DNA of 64,000 nt from Sitta carolinensis (GCA_032173965.1 JAVUNC010000019.1:10217234-10281233); one strand, 5' to 3'. Counted from the stretch's first letter, positions 21,001 to 34,791 are shown. The notes: generated from the sequence alone by a model not told the origin. Program-made: numbers and translations.

Positions 21001-24000
21001 CCGGACAAGCTGCTTTCCCCCTTTACATTAGTTTCCTGCTTTTGAAGTGTTAACATTGTTCCTGCTTTTTCTGTATTGCAATTTGAGATTTAGTGAGGAT
21101 CAGAGCTAGATGTTGCTTATCAATACTTGCTATTTTTACAGTAATGAAAAGGCTGTTCCTAAATTGCTACAGAAGAATGCCAGAACTCATATTCTCTTTA
21201 ATTTCCCATCAACTTGCACAATTGCTGCAGGTTGCAATCCTAACTTCCGCATGGTAAAAACTGCAGGTTATAAGCAACCACACTGAAATTTGACCATACT
21301 TGCTGCTGTAAAACTGGGTGAATTTTATCAGCCTCATCAGACTTGGTCTGGATTGAGTGGGATGGGGAAGTTAGCTCAGTGCTTCATTACCTCCGGGGCA
21401 TTTTCACCACTAGAAAGACAAAGAAGGAAATAACACAAGAAGGCAGCTCAGCAGTAGAACTGCCTCATGTTAGTTTAAGTAAGCAAGAATTTCATCAAGC
21501 TACTCTCCTGGCTTTTTTAATTCCCCTTTGATTTTGTTGTCACTAAAGCCTGTCTGAAATACTTTTTATGGTGAGAATGAAATGCATCTTGCTCCAGAAT
21601 CAACTTAAGCGCTGGCCACTGCTCAACTCTCCCTTAAATCCTCCAAACCGGCAATGTACAAAACTTAAACCCATGTGTTTTCCCTGCATACACGGGAATT
21701 GGATTTTAAATCCCTGTCATTCTGAGAAGGGAGGGTCGTGTTGAGTACTGTGAGGCCTTGAACCAGTGGGTAAAGCTTTAAGCAATATCTCTGCCTGCAG
21801 TACCCGAACGCTTTGCAGCATTCCCTGTGATAGTGCTCCAGAGTTTTGCTGTGAGACAGGGCTGTGTGTGCAGCCCTTTTCACAGAGGGGGAGGGCTGAG
21901 CGCAGAGAGGCTGCACGGCTCTCACAGCCTCGGGCAGGAAATTTGTGGCGAGCGTGATGAATTCTTCGCTGCCTTTACAGGGTAACACCCGACCCTTCGG
22001 GCCATCTCTGCTCTGCGCATGTAAGATGATAGTGCTGCTACACTGAATGCGGCACGACTGCAGGGATTTCTTGGAGAATGAGCATTTGTGGTTTATGTGG
22101 GCTTTGCTCCAGGTGTGGAGGTGGTTGCTGCTGATGCCATTAGTAATTGCTATCTGCAATGCTACTAATAATTATTTTATTTCCTGAATTAGCGAGCCCC
22201 CACTCCTCACACTGTAACCCAGACAGTAGGTTGTTGTAGCAGTTTAGTTTTCTTATGACAAGGTTAGTGCTCAGCTGCATCAGAATAACGAAACCTTTTG
22301 GAGATGTGTTGCTTGTGCAGGATGGCCCCTTGTTTTGACTTGGGAACTGCAGACCTGTCTGTCAGAGTTGTGGCCACTTATTGAACATGTCTGGGTTTGT
22401 CTCTCTGTAATGGAGGGAGCTTGGCTCTTGTTAAAGTTGGGAGTTCATTTAATGGAGGGCTTCTGTGGGTAAGATTAGATGGGAAGTGAATTAGCCCTAC
22501 CCCATGTATAGGGCAAGGTGATGTACAGGTATAGCCTGGAAAATCCCCATCCCTAATCTGTTTACTGTCTAGCCATAAGAAATACATGGGGTAATGAAAA
22601 AGGAAGCAATGAGACATATTAGTCAGCATGATGGTTGTTCATCAACAGCAGCCTTATAGCTGTTTATGCTGGAGGATTTGCTAGAAGGTAGTGAAAGGCC
22701 CTTCAAAACTGTCAAAAGATAATTAAGGAGCATTGACTATGATTTCTGGGGAATGTTCTGGGAATTTAGAGTGGTTACTGGAGGCCTGAGTTGCAGAGGT
22801 GGGTATGGAGAGGTAAGCACTCATTTCCTGACAACAGCCATGGCTGCTGTGACATTGGAGAGAAGCCATAGCACTGGCAGTGCCTGTGGAGCACCACTGG
22901 GATGAGCTGCAGGACAGATCTGCCCACAGCCTGGCTCTGGATGGGTCTGAGTGCTATGGGAGCTGGCTGTGCCAGCAGTGATATGGGTGGTGCTGGGGAG
23001 AGCAAGCATATCAGGGTTTTTGCCTTCTAATACATCAGGTAGTCTTGAAAGGCACTTTGCTTTCCTGGTGAACCTGAGCCACGCACAGGGATGGATGGCA
23101 CTCCTACCACTACTGCCACTTGGGTTGTGCCAGGCGAGGTGAAGGAGTAGGAGGCCATTGCAGAGAGACACACCAGGAAAGAAGAGGGTCTTGCTGTGTT
23201 TCCTGCAAGTGCGCAGTGGATGGGAATCTCTGACAGTTTCCTTTACCTCTCACCTATCTGTGTTGTGGGCTTGCAGGATGTGGGCAGATTATGAATGGAG
23301 TCAAGAGTGGCTTGATAGCTGTATCTCTGCTCCAGCTGTATTTATAGCTCTGAGTTGACAGCTGGGTCATGGTGAGCTATATATACCTTCTGTGGTTGGT
23401 CTTGTCCAGGGAAGTGGCTGTGGGAAGTCTCCACTGAAAAACAGGGTAATGTGAGTGGAGCATTCCTTTCCCACCACCCTCTTTATATCGGTTCTGTGTG
23501 CCTGAATCCATACTGGTGCCTGTGCTTGGTGTGCTGGCTCTCTTCTGGCACACACAGAGTGCAGAAAGGCTGGCTAGTGTGGGGCATGGACCAGCTGGGT
23601 GAGCATGTGTATTCCCAGTCTTCAGCAAGCAGTAGTCTCCTTCTGAGCCTTTGCATTGTCTGGGTGGCACAGCTCCCCTCTCTGGATGGGCGGTCACCCA
23701 ACAAACTGCATGTGGGTGCTGGGAAGGAGCATGGTTACAGCTGCTGTTCTGAAGGGGGCCAGGAAGCACAGCTTGCCAGTCGACGGCATCCTGGCGGAAT
23801 CTGGCCAGCCAGAGAAACTTCTTCCCTGAGCAGGCTACCCTGTCATCCTTCCCTAGGGCTCTGACACTTCATCTGGTTCAAAAACACGTGAATGTAACCA
23901 AAACACAACTCCTGGCCAGTGTTTCCCCTGCCAGGTTGCCCATCTCAGAAGTCTTTCTCCCAGCATATGATGCTTTGCTCTTGCAGTGCTCGAAAAGGTA

Positions 24001-24630
24001 GTCCTGATCTTCCCTCCAGCTCCATAGGCTTCCAGGCTCATTTCCCCTCCTCTCCCGGATCCCGGCTGAATCAGTCCCAGATTCAGCATCAGTCTCGCCC
24101 CGGCTCAAGGTGGAGGTGGCCCTGGAGCTGGCAGATGTCCCGCTGGGGCAGAGCCAGACTGTCTTCCCTTCTCCCAGCAGTTTGAGGGCAGTGCCTATCG
24201 GACGCCGCGGGAGCAGAGGGCGGGTTGTTGTCCCAGACCAGCTGCGTGCTGGTGACTGAAGGCACGGCACCATCTGGTGGCTTGAAAGGAATTTATCTGT
24301 AGGTCTGTCAGAGAGCCGTCCCGACTTTCTCAGCCAGATGCAAACTAGCAGTTTCCAACTATTCTTCGTCTCCTTTTTATTTTCCTCTCTTTCCCCCCTG
24401 CCGTCTTCTGAGGCTTTCAGCCCCTCCGTGGCTTTGCCCACCTGTCCGATGTTCTTGTTTACTCCCAGCTGCTGTGACTACTTCTTACAGAGACAGACTT
24501 GTCCAGCTCTGGGTCATTCCTGGAGCATGGTGCAGTTTCTCAGTCTGGGAAGAAGCATTAGAGAGCTGCAGAGGGCACTGCCCAAGGCCAGGCTGCTGTG
24601 GCCCGAGATGTGGCTCTGCTCCCATTAGTG

Positions 24631-24845
24631 CTGTCCTGGGTCAGATCAGAGGTCTGTCTAGTCTAGTGTGCTCTTCCTGGCAGGAGATACCTGGGGACGG
24701 TAGACAAAGACAGTCAGCTGGCAGCAGGAGATCATCTAGATGGTCTGCCAGCCTCCCCAGCGCAGGCAGGAATGTTCCGAGTTTGGCATTGTGGCTCTAC
24801 TTTTAATAACCTTCTGTGGATTTCATCCTTTCTGGTTTTGGCTCA
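24631..24845 (-). mobile_element. Ancient CR1-like LINE fragment, antisense
   Basis: The plus strand reads gtcctgggtcagatcagagg then tctgtctagtctagtgtgctct. This is the complement of the '...actagatggaccattggtctgacccagta...' 3' region shared by old archosaur and turtle CR1 elements. It is followed at the expected distance by an 'ataaccttctgtggatttcatcc' block also seen in those elements. It is highly diverged. Recognition is from memory of the consensus, not from a search. Confidence 0.45.
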
Positions 24846-25810
24846 TCACCACCTGGACCTGTGAAGACTCCTGGCATTTGCTACACCTGCTGGAGGTGCA
24901 GCTGGGCAGGAGACCTCTGCCTTGGGCTGGGGATATAAAGAGCTGTCCAAGGCTGCATGAGCATCATTCATCTGTGTGCTGGGGCTGCAGGGCAGAGAAC
25001 AAGCCAGAAAAGATTGGTGATATGTCACTGTTGTCTCTCTTTTCCAGGTCCCTTGGAGGCACTAGATATGCCAGGGGTGTCCAGATTGTGGATCTGCTGA
25101 TCTTCAGGCAGAGAGGAGCAGTGTCTCCCAGCTCAGAATGAGATGTCAAGGTGGGCCTTAAGGAGCAAACCTCATATATGAGCTGTCTGTGTGAGATGGA
25201 CTGGTTTGGTTCCTCCAGATCCCCTGAGACCTTCACTGTTTAAGGGCTGCTGCACTTGATCAGGACTGTTGCCTAAGAAGCCAGTGCTAAAAATCAGGTA
25301 GGAAAAAGTGTTGGCCTCTTGTTTTGTGAAAATCATGGCAGTCCAAGATCTTTTTCACCCAAAGTCCGCTGGATTTTAGCTGGGTCTTGCTACTCTTTTG
25401 GGGTATCATGAAATCTGGATGGCTGACAGTAATCTGGTTGCTGTTGATTTTGTTATTAATCAAACACAGGTACTTCGTGGCCTCTGAATGTGTGTTCCAG
25501 CACAGCTGGCATGCCTGGGCTGGAGAAAGGGATGTGGGTTTGTGAGGAGGAGCTGGGAGTTGTGCTGGGCTCTGAAAAAACAGCCACCACTGCAACTAGA
25601 CACCATCGTGCTCAGTGTTCAGGTCTGACTGGTCTCAGTGCCCTGGGAGAGGGCAACACAGGACTGTGTTCCTGTTATCCCGAGACTTCCATGTGAGCAG
25701 GGAAAAGCGTGGGGACACTGAAAGGCCATCTTTGTAAATTCACGTTTTGCCACCAGGGAGCTCCCATTCCTTGTACAAGTCCTCTGGTGAGAAAACAGAG
25801 GCCAACATGG

Positions 25811-25842
25811 CAAAAAAACAAAACAAAACAAAAACAAAAAAA
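25811..25842 (+). repeat. A-rich (AAAAC)n simple repeat
   Basis: Runs of A are interrupted by single C bases over about 32 bp. Confidence 0.8.
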
Positions 25843-28800
25843 TCCCTCAGTCTCCACTGGTCCTAGATCCTATTTAAGGGCTGGACTCTGTGGTGCTTGC
25901 TCTGGCTTTAAAAACAATATTATTTTAGTGTTTGGATGGTTTTGCCCTTTCATTGCAGGTTTCTCAGGAATGGGGGAACATTGAATGGGAATATTGAGGC
26001 AGGCTAATGAGAGAAAACACAATGAACAGGTGGAAATGTGGTGACAGCAATGCATTTTCCCTCACTCTGGTGGTTTTGGACAGTCTTGCTGTTAGAACAG
26101 CAGAGCTGGAGAGGGCCTGCCTGCAGCCATACCCTTGCTGTGAGTTGACCTACAGAGAAGAACATGGCACTTGTGCTTCTAGAAAGAGTGTTGGCACATG
26201 CAGTAGGTTTAGTTTGGTACTAATTCGAGTTTTCAATCACCAGACGTATGGCTTTTTCTGTTAGATTATAGGGTTGAAGCATTTACTCCCTCAGACAATG
26301 TAATTCTGACCTTTTCCATCTGTTCTCCTGTCTTCCAGTGCCTGGTTTCATTCCTGCTCTTACCTGGCACTTTCACAAACACGTATTTCAACCTCCCACA
26401 TTCCTGCTTTGCTGAGGAGACAAGTCTTTCACACTCAGAGGAAAAGATAATTGGTATAGTTGAAATATGTTTGGTATAATTGAATAACGATTAATTAATT
26501 AATAATTTGTGAAAAATTAGTAGTCAAAACACTACAGTGAGTTTGGAAAAATGGCTGTGCTCCCTTTTTGGGGGCTGGTGTGATTGATGTGAGGTTAGCT
26601 GTGGCAGAGCAACATGTTCTCTGTGTTCTTGCTAGCTGTATTAGTATTAGGTCACAGCAAGAGATACCAGAGTTTGGAACCAAAAAGGTGTTTCCAAGGA
26701 GGAGGATAGCAAAGCAGTAGACCAAATTACTTGGGCAAGAAATTAATGTCCTTTCTTGGAGGTTCTTAAAAAGCAGCAAAAAAATGATGTTGTTCATGTC
26801 CCTGTCCTCAGACAGTCTGTCAAAGGACATCCTCAGGAAAGGTTTCTGTAGCACACAGACAGAAGGGTGGAAGGACTTCTCTAGAGACCTGCCTAGCAAG
26901 TCTCCTCATCTTAGGCCCAGAATATTTCCTGTCATGGATCCACGAAGGTTGTGTGCACTGTCTGTTGGAAACTGAGTCACATCATGCCAGGGAAGAGAAA
27001 AAAGTCCTTCAAAATCCAGGCAGTTCCCAGGAGAACAATTTTTCTCCTGAAAACCAAGGACACAGCTCAGCTTTTCAGTCCAATATGGCTTCCCTCTGAC
27101 TCTGGTTGGAGTTTGCTGTCCAGGGGAGACAAGGGGAAATGTTTCAAGTTAGGGTGAGTTTAGGGACATATGTTGGAAGACCAGCATATGCAAGCATGCA
27201 TCTGTGTGGGAATATCCATGGGCAAAAAAGCCAAAGCTCTCCTAAAGTGGGAGAAATTGCTTCATCTTTTATTTACATGCTTCAACACTTGCATTTTGAT
27301 GAGGGCTTAGATATTTCATGTATTAGCCAGAACAAACACAGCAGAGGGCTCTTCTAAACTGTTGATGAAATCATCGAGGGGCTTTGTGTCTACTTGTGAT
27401 TTTCCAATTATTTGAGTTTCCTTTGAGATATGAATCTAGTATCTGGCACTCATGGGCACCATGTGACACTGTGGTGGTCTTGGGAGCACTGCTTCTCCAT
27501 TAAACAATGCATTGATCCCTTCCAAGCACAGATGTTTGTTTGTTTATTTGTCTATGACAGGTATAGTATCAACGATTTTTGCTTGCTGAGCCATCCAAGT
27601 CATGTTTTAATGTAAATGCTTTAAAGAAGTTAAAAATAGTTCATTGTAGTACACTGGTTCAGCAAATACTGCAGTAAAACCTTTGGAAAAGAGACTGAAT
27701 GACAGAAATAAGTGAGTTATGTGTGGAGGGGAAATGAAAAGCTGTTTTTATGGCATATTGCAGTGGTTCCTAAGCCTTATGGCTTTCTCAGCAGTCTCAC
27801 GATGTTGATTTTTTTTTTTCCCCTTAAAAGCTGCTGGAAGAAAGACATTGCATAAGAAACTCCATCTTCTAATTAAAAAAAAAAAAAAATCTAACCTCGT
27901 GTTTGCTTAGAAAAACATGAAAACATGAGCTGAATGTTCCAGATAGGATGTTGAAATCAAAACCGAACAAGATGGAAAACTTGGATCATAGCTTTATACT
28001 CCAGACAGCATACAAACAGCCTTAGATTGGCTTAGAAATTCTGCAGTTTGGTAATGTATCAGTGTCTGACTTTTGGGAGCTGACTGTAGGCATGAGGGCA
28101 AATGTGATTTTGGAATTAGAATTTGGTCTCTTTTTTGTTAGACAATATTGACTTTCATAAAAAGTAAATACTTCTGTAAAAGAAAAGATTTTTTAAAAAA
28201 AAATATTTCTCTAGAAGTGAGAACACTTCTTTTTCCAAACTTTCTTTAGCATTACTTGAGTCCCTTTTTGTCTCTTGTTTTGTTCCTCAACTAATTTTAT
28301 TCTGTTCTGAGTTGAGAATTTCATCCTGAAAATTTTTTTATTCATTCTTCTTTCCTTCTGGACTTTAATGTTTCTGTCTGGAGATTTCCATTTGGTTAGG
28401 TTTGATGTTGACCTCAGATTTGGTGTTTTCTTCCATCCCTCATTTTGGCTTTGTCACCCTGTTTTTTGCTTTCCAGCTTTATTTTGAGCAGGTGATGTAA
28501 AATTCCACCTTGGGTCGTGGGTGATGTTCCATCTGCATGTTGCCTTTCGCCAGCTGAGCATGGATTGTTTCCAAGTGGCTCATTGCAGCCACCCAAAGTC
28601 ACATTTGAGCTCATCTTCTCATGTCTGGGAGAGCTGTTGCCTTGTTTTGCTTTCCCAGAGGAGATGACTGAATTTTTGGTGAAAGACGTGCCCAGTGCAG
28701 GAATTCACAGAGAGGGAATTACAGTTCTCCAAGCAGAACTGGCCCGGAGGGTCTGTAGTGGCAAATTTTGTGGCCACACTCCTGGTGATGCAGTGGTGTG

Positions 28801-31397
28801 AAAGCAGTTGGAGGATGAAAAATATTATCCCCCTCTGTGTTTAGACCTGGATCATCCATTGCTTAGGATATACAAGGTACTATCTCTAGTGCCATTTTTC
28901 CTTCCCAGATGTTTTCTGTTACTTTGTTCAGGTAAAATATGCAGCTTTGGGCATTATATACATGAGATAGAAATGTCTTAACCATAGACAGGCTGGCTAG
29001 ATCTTATTTATCAGAGTCCTTGTCTTCAGAGCCTAAGTGTCTGTATCTATCATCTTGTAGTTTATCCTGTAGTAGACCCCTGGCTATCCAAGACTTCGAG
29101 GTCATATGGATAATTAGCAGTCAAGAATTTACATTTCATCTAATTCAGGCTTTTCTCAGTATTATTGACCTCATGTGGCCCCGTTAGGCCTGGATGCAAG
29201 GCAAGGGCCAAACCACACATTAAACCATGTATGTCAGGCTGCCAGAAGGTAGTGGTAGGTTCACTCCCCTTTTAAATCAACATTCTTTCGAACCATACAT
29301 CAGATCATGCCTCAAAATACTTATCTGTGTTTGCCAGCCTTTAATATGTGGGGAGCACACACATTTCCGAGGAAGCAGTTGGGTAGTATATGGTGATTAG
29401 AAGCACTTGAGCACAGAGAGAGAGAGATAGGGAGTTAGAGGTGGCATGGCCAGGTCTGTAAAGATCTGTAGTGCTTGCTAGTCTCCAGAGCAACTAGTTA
29501 GGCCTTTTCAAAACACTAATTTCTGAGTTGCTACTTCAAATTTCTAAGTGAGGACTTCATAGAAAGCATGACTGTAGAATGGGGCTGGTGGGACTCAGAA
29601 TTCTTGCTGGAGCAACTAGAAGTTGGAGGTTTGGAAGAAAAGGAGACTACCTTTGCACGTATCCTAAGATGTGTGTGAATTCAGTGGCTCGAAAGGAAGT
29701 ATCCCAGTGAGAACACAGGAGCAGCACTGAACTCTTGTCCAGATGTGTCATGCCAGATGGGAAGGAAGCTTGCAAAAGAGCAGATGGCTCTCTGGCTTTT
29801 ATGTCTCCTGGTAGCCCCCAGTGCACATGTATTTTTGGAGGTATGTCCCTGAAGCATCCAGAAAAGTCAAAAAGATACTCCCCAGATAAAGGATAAATGT
29901 GGGCCCTCTCTTCCCTAGTTTTCCAACAGGTGTCAAGGAGAGGTTTGGGAAATATTGGCCTTGGCACAGTTGCAGACAGGACTGTGGTTGTGGGGATTTG
30001 CAAGCAATGTGACTTCACTTGTGACCCCAGATGCTTTTACAGAATTTGGCATCTCCCTGCACCACTTCCCCTTCTGTGCCTGGTTCGTCCTGACTCCTCT
30101 GCACATGGCATTGGGGATGTTGTGTAGCAAAGACACCTCACTGGAGAACATTTCTGCACTTCCTCACAGCCATGCCCTAAGTCACTGTGTGGCTGGTTGC
30201 CATGTTTCCTGATTTGTCTTTATTGCTGCAGAGCCACTGCTTCCTTCTGGCCTTGGCTGACACCAGAGTCTTCACTGTGGGCTTGTACTCCATATAAATA
30301 AAGGCCTCCCTGGGACTGTCTGTGGGCTGGGCTTGCTCAGCCTGATCCTGCTGGGGGCTGCACTGAGTCTGTCTTAGCCACAGGGCTTACTTGTCCTGTA
30401 TGTGGCCACTTGCAACATCCAGGAGGGTTGCCTGACTGCTGGGGAGGGCAAGAAGGGCAAGAAGGCAATTTCCTGGCCATGTTGTGAATTGTAGAGGAAA
30501 TACCTAGGATTTTGGGAAAGCAGAATGACAGACTTCTATTCAGTGGGACACTTGGGCAGTGGAGTTCCAAGGAGTGTCCCCTTCTCATGCAGTCAGAGGA
30601 CTGAACTGGGAGGTTGGCCAGAGTTTTCATGGCTTGGGAAAAAAGCACGTGCCAGCTTGTGTGGATTACGTCTACCTGCAAGAAAATGTGAGGTGTCTGC
30701 AGTGTTTTATAGGAATGGTCTGGCCCTAGAGGTCTCACAGAGAAGCCAAAGAGTAAAAGGGACAAAATATGTGTGATTCTTGAAGGACCTTGTCATCCTT
30801 TGTGGGGTAACTCTTCAGAACACTTTGTGCCCCTCTGGAAGTCAGCACTGCTGGTGCTTTTTGATGTCGTTTTGCTGGCATTGTCCGCTCAATGTATTAT
30901 ACAGCTACAATTTAATTTTTCCCTCTGAAAACTCCTGCTGAGAGAATTGGTGTGCTTGGGCAGGTACTCAGCTGTGTCAGTCTTCATGGGATGCCTTCTC
31001 TACAAAATAGGCAAAACCATAATTACAGATAAAGCCTCTTATTTCTTTTGTTTAATAGTGTATGGCTGGCAGCAAGGATGGCAATGGAAAAGCAGCAAGG
31101 TTCTTTTAAAATTGGTATTAATGGAACAGACACAAGGGGAGAGAGAGATGAGAACTTCTTCCAGCCTAGAAGCAGCAGTTGCAGAAACAAGAGTTACTTG
31201 TTTACCAGGACTGTGGTATGCCTAAGAGTTAAAAAATGCATGAGGCTGGGATTGAGCCTCTGGGTCCTAGGTCTTGGCCCTGCTAATGATTGCTTGAGAA
31301 GCCAACATAAATAATTTAATTTCTTTCTTCCTGGCCTGGAACTCAGTTGAGAACAACTATTGGTTTACTTCTACTTGTGTTTTTTTTTCCTTTCCAG

Positions 31398-31463
31398 AAT
31401 CTCGAATCTCAGCTGTTTGGTGACTGCATGACTCCTACAGTGCAGGACATTTTCACCATCTAA
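31398..31463 (+). other. Possible orphan 3' coding exon, 21 codons plus stop
   Basis: A strong acceptor (about 16 pyrimidines then CCAG, ending 31397) is followed in phase 0 by a frame encoding NLESQLFGDCMTPTVQDIFTI and TAA. The peptide has a natural-looking C-terminus, but I do not recognise the protein and no upstream exon with matching phase is evident within the window. It may be the end of an unannotated gene, a relic exon or chance. Confidence 0.2.
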
Positions 31464-32695
31464 ATCCAAGGGTGTGGGCTTCACAACAGAGGATGGCTTG
31501 TTGAGGGGACTGGTTGGGCTGTTCTCTTGAGCATGGGTGAGAGGGTTTTGGAGAAATGGCTTTCATGTGGGGTCAGGGTCGCAGAGTTCTGTAGAAGCCT
31601 CTGTCTTCAGTGGGATCTCCCTTCTGCCACAGGCTTCAACTCACCCCAGCACTGAGTCACACAGTGACTGAACTGGTTGGGCCAGGTAGAGAAGGGAGAA
31701 CAGCAAGGGTCAGAGCTGGAGGCATCTCTGGACCCTGCCAGATCCCCAGACTGGAATCAAAAAGGGAGCAAAACAGGGGCAGCTTAGAGGTCTCTCATGA
31801 TTCTTTGGCTGCTCTCTCAGCCTCCTCTGTTCTTTGCATTCCCAGCAAACCTGAGCTTCTGCTTCGTCCAAAGAGCTGTGCTTCCCCTGGTATTGCTTCT
31901 CTCACAGTGAGAATCCTCGTGCTCTTTCTTCCCCAAAACTTCTGTTTGGGAATGTCCAGTTACACAGGCATTGTGTCTTAAGGAGACTGATTCACTGACC
32001 ACCCACATCATTCTACCTGACCTTGGCTGATGTTCACTTGGCTGTAGAAACCCCCTTAGAAGGGCCCCAGTGTTGCTCACCATGAAGCAGATAGTTTCTA
32101 AGTTGTCTCTTTAGGGACTTGTAGAAGCAGGTGTTGGAGTCCCTGAGTTTCAGGCAGGTGAGATACCATATAAATGTTTTCTGCATTTTTTCTGCAATGA
32201 TCTCTACAATCGTAAGAGGTCTGCAACCTTTTTTTTTCTCTTCTAAATCAACCTGCAAGCCAGTATTTATAACAGGAAAGGTAAGACTGTTTTAGTTTCT
32301 CTTGTGATCCTGGAAACTGGGGCCTAGCAGTTGCCTTTGTCTGGCTGAGGAGGGGGTAGCCTGGTTTTCACCTGAATTAAAACACCCCTTAACCTTGTGC
32401 AAGGCTTGGTCAACACAGGAGTGAATTACATCCAGACTTTACACTGTTGAGGTGACCTTGAAATATTGGACCCTTTTGCAGCCAAAGTCCTTCGAGGTGG
32501 GGGAAGAAAGCCTGCATTCCTGACCATTATTAAAATGAACATTGTTAATTAGATGTGAGGTTGGATTACTGCATGCATGGAGCGAGTCTTGATGTTGCTC
32601 AGTCAGAAGTACATGAAATACACCTTTCAGTTTATTAACAATGACCTCCTGGAGAGACTCTGCCTCTGTGGCTGAAAGAAAATACACTAAGGTAC

Positions 32696-32717
32696 AAATA
32701 AATAAATAAATAAATAA
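32696..32717 (+). repeat. (AAAT)n microsatellite
   Basis: Five tandem AAAT units. Confidence 0.85.
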
Positions 32718-34267
32718 TGTTATTAAATGAGAGGTATTATAGCATATTTTCAATCTCCTTCTCCTGATTCTGGACCTTGAGTAAAATCTGATTCAATGTA
32801 TTCAGCTATTTTGTGTGTTCTTGGACAACAACCTTGCTTGTACTAGAAGTTGAACTAATGGCCATACTGACAGCTCCTCAAATTCAGAGTTTACTTCTCC
32901 AGGAAGGATCGCATCTTCAAGAACAATGTAGAAAAATCTTACAGGACAGTCCTTACCCCAGCATGAGCTGACTTCAGCCCCATAAATTCCAAATGATTTC
33001 TGGTGTTGAGGCATGTAAACACTAAACTCCTTGTCGGTGTCTGCAAATGCACCAGCCTAGGAGGAGGAAGCAGCTCTTTTAACCACCCTGAGTTTCAAAT
33101 CATTGTACATCAGGAACAGCAAGATCCAGGCAGAGGAACAGAGGGGCAAGCAGATAAGATATGGATTTAGTGCACTGCCTTCCTGTCCACTGCTTTAGTT
33201 TTTTCATCCAAGCAAAGTTTTATCCTGGAATTTGAAGGGAAAAGACAAGATGTCCTTGTAAGTAGTTTAGATGAGTATTTTGGAGGATAATTAAATTTTT
33301 TTACTGGGAAGTCAACAAAGTGTTCAGGAGACATGTCCTCATTGTTGAAAGTTAAGGATGTTACTCCTGCCTCTGCTGTTTGCTTCAAGAAAGCATTACC
33401 CCACCTGAGAGAATGGCATTATGTGGCTGCCTGTGTGTTTTCAAGCCCAGAACTGAAGTGCTGAGCAGCAAACCCTCCAGGCTCCTTTCTTTGTACCAAC
33501 TGGGCACAGTGAGGCTTTTGCTTTGCTCAGCACAGCAGGATTTGTAGGTGGATAATGCTGCTTGATGCCAAAGTGGCTGTGATGTGCTTGTAATGACTGC
33601 CTCAAGGCATGCTCAGCTGCTCTCTATTTCCCAGTGAAGCGCAGCTGTGGTAATCAGGCCTTTTTGTTGTTGAGTGATTTCCTACGACTTAAAAAACTGA
33701 TCAGCCGGAGTCCTGAAGCTTAACAGCCACTATCCAAGTGCCCTATGGAATACTTCAGCCTGACAGCAAATGATTCAGAATAACTGGAAAGAAAATACCA
33801 AGTGTCAATGTGGTTACTTAATTCCACATCCACCTTCCTTAACTTCATTTCGTCTCTATGATTTTAGAGGTCCCTGGCATAGAAAAGAGGAAGGGCTGAA
33901 TTCATAATGTCAGTGCATTGTCCAAATGAGACTGATTACCTAATCAGAAAGTAACACTCAAACAGCTGAGTGGCAATTGGGCTTTTTAAAATCTATAAAG
34001 GATACAGGAACACACATAATTTTTATCCCACTTCCTGCTTTCACTCAGGTAGGATTTTGTTTATTTGATAGGTGTCTCTGTGTGTTTGTACGTGGATGGT
34101 TTATTAGTTATTGTTAGATGGTTTATTTACTCTTAGTCTAATAAGAAATCTCTGCATACAACATGTTGCTGCTGGGCTGGTGCAGTGATGTATCATCCCA
34201 GCCTTATGGATTTTATTTCCCCTCAGACATCTCACAGTAAGTTGCAGTGTTTTTTTCAGCTTCCAGT

Positions 34268-34791
34268 CCCTGGGACTCATGTGAACATATGAAACTTTGT
34301 TATTCATTATACTAACTTATGGTCTGACTGCCAGTTTGACAGAGGAAAACTGGGAAATCTAACCTTGATTTATGATTAATGCGTTTTAAAAAGGAGTCAA
34401 AAAGCAGATTAGAAAGGATTTAGAGTGTATTGGGTTTGAGATATTTCAAAGGCAATCTCCTACCTGTAGGGAGCATGATTATTTTTCAGGCTCTGAGGTT
34501 TGCTCTCTCATTACTGAGTGACGACAAAAGCCGTTGTTCCTCCTGCAGGCCCCGTTTCCGTGCGAGAGCCGTGCAGAGATTAGAGCTCTGCAGGCTGTGC
34601 TTTCCAGCCCTGCAGGAACCAGCCAAAGGCTGTTATCTTTAGACAAATGCAGCGAGCAGGCCTGGAAGGGAGGCACTCAGATAATGTGGAGGGGCTGCCA
34701 CAATGGAGGTTTTCTGGGAAGTTCAACCAAACTCTGGAAGTGTGTTCAGAGAGTTGCCCTGTGTACACATTAGGAATTGCCAAAGGGAGAA
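34268..34791 (+). repeat. Duplicated 0.5 kb block, copy 1
   Basis: Starts CCCTGGGACTCATGTGAACA and ends GCCAAAGGGAGAA. It matches 38548-39054 in the same orientation, 4.28 kb away. By eye the run 34418-34666 is identical to the other copy, and 34418-34791 shows about four differences. The left 150 bp carries larger indels. The ORFs within both copies translate identically but look non-coding. Confidence 0.92.

Larger units (their letters stand above)
17421..24630. other. Gene-poor intergenic sequence
   Basis: No coding exon is recognised apart from the weak candidate at 17830. An AT-rich patch with several TAAT cores (22130-22190) could be a regulatory element. There is no obvious interspersed repeat. 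ORFs on both strands lack protein-like composition. Confidence 0.6.
24846..34267. other. Gene-poor intergenic sequence with simple repeats
   Basis: This stretch holds an A-rich simple repeat (25811-25842), a tract of TAATTAAT units (about 26485-26505), a small GA run (29418-29428), an (AAAT)n microsatellite (32696-32717), an AATAAA at 30297-30302, and one possible terminal exon (31398-31463, listed separately). No gene is recognised. Confidence 0.6.

Noticed and set aside
21665..22159. 164-codon minus-strand ORF
   Set aside because: No motif or homologous family is recognised, and the sequence does not look like a conserved protein.
23878..24441. 187-codon minus-strand ORF
   Set aside because: Composition is Ser/Thr/Arg/Gly-rich with no domain or splice context. 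It is a chance ORF in moderately GC-rich DNA.
34430..34642. 70-codon ORF present twice (also 38693-38905), as a possible duplicated small gene
   Set aside because: The identity is explained by the DNA duplication. Minus-strand ORFs are equally conserved, and there is no domain, signal or splice support.
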